This document shows positions 5,090-5,195 of a DNA stretch of 5,195 nucleotides, piece after piece. Both the position numbers and the translations under genes were made by a program. Numbering within the stretch: position 1 is the first letter of the stretch; every line of letters starts with the position of its first letter. Source of the stretch: RGIG4608 sp045651165 (lineage in GTDB: Bacteria > Bacillota > Clostridia > Oscillospirales > CAG-272); the NCBI GenBank assembly GCA_045651165.1, contig JAZRRX010000019.1, positions 1 to 5,195 of the forward strand. Direction: 5' to 3'. Below the pieces are notes generated by a model that saw nothing but the letters and a program-made list of their open reading frames with translations, had not been told where the DNA came from and did no database searches.

Positions 5090-5195
5090 CACAACACCCC
5101 TCAGACTTTGCATTTCGAGGGTTCTTTTTAATGATAAGATAATCATATCCAAAGGATGTTTGACATTTATCACACCTCTCTTTGTCTACCTGAAG
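5082..5195 (-). CDS. C-terminal end of an unrecognised gene, partial at the right edge
   Basis: A frame entering from the right edge stays open for 37 codons and ends in TAA at 5082-5084, sharing ATGGATAA with the start of the 48-aa gene. It contains one CxxC pair (ERCDKCQ, residues 7-12 of the visible part), a basic KKNPRNAK segment and a final EGCCDG. The eight-base overlap with the next start and the Cys pair favour a real gene, possibly another protein of the recombinase module, but 37 residues are too few to name it and a chance open frame cannot be excluded. Confidence 0.5.
   Translation of the reverse strand, partial: LQVDKERCDKCQTSFGYDYLIIKKNPRNAKSEGCCDG

Noticed and set aside
5143..5166. 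Seven-codon leader peptide (MSNILWI) after GAGAGG
   Set aside because: The spacing is good, but it lies inside the partial upstream gene and nothing suggests attenuation; too short to support.
5090..5173. Longer 76-aa version of the small protein starting with GTG at 5173
   Set aside because: The nearest GAGAGG is only one base from the GTG, and the internal ATG at 5089 has a well-spaced GAGGGG.

Overview
The window looks like part of an integrated mobile element in a low-GC Firmicute, probably a gut Clostridia member. The grounds are AT-rich DNA, strong AGGAGG-type ribosome binding sites, TATAAT-type promoters and a Clostridia-style large serine recombinase. No rRNA, tRNA or CRISPR array was seen.

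Layout from left to right: (1) 1-741, minus strand, the start of an unrecognised four-helix membrane protein with a cytosolic-type zinc ribbon, running off the left edge. (2) 818-905, repeat copy C1: a GC-rich hairpin plus a conserved 22-bp core. (3) 906-2285, a two-gene minus-strand operon (252 aa then 191 aa, both unrecognised) with its own promoter at 2314-2342. (4) 2384-2477, repeat copy C2. (5) 2555-2974, plus strand, an unrecognised 139-aa protein with a promoter and palindrome upstream. (6) 2981-3059, repeat copy C3. (7) 3013-4905, minus strand, a full-length 630-aa large serine recombinase. (8) 4943-5089 and 5082-5195, minus strand, a 48-aa protein whose start overlaps the end of a partial ORF that enters from the right edge.

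The most notable structure is the set of three copies C1-C3, all in the same orientation. Each has, reading on the minus strand, a short stretch encoding QAAIKG-stop, then a rho-independent-type hairpin. The only two differences inside the core (C1/C2 against C3) are synonymous third-codon-position changes, and the hairpin stems differ by compensatory changes. This is best read as three displaced copies of the 3' end of one host protein gene plus its terminator. C3 also gives the preceding Ala codon (AQAAIKG), which resembles the C-terminus of pyruvate phosphate dikinase (ppdK). The window would then be a tandem array of site-specific insertions at the 3' end of that gene: a recombinase-bearing element followed by two very small cargo cassettes (about 1.5 kb with two genes, about 0.55 kb with one gene) that have no recombinase of their own. 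The identity of the target gene and the mobility of the cassettes are inference.

How the genes may work together: the recombinase probably acts on the C1-C3 sites or close relatives. The cassette genes are compact, separately promoted and separately terminated, as expected for accessory cargo such as defence or stress modules, but no function can be assigned from sequence alone.
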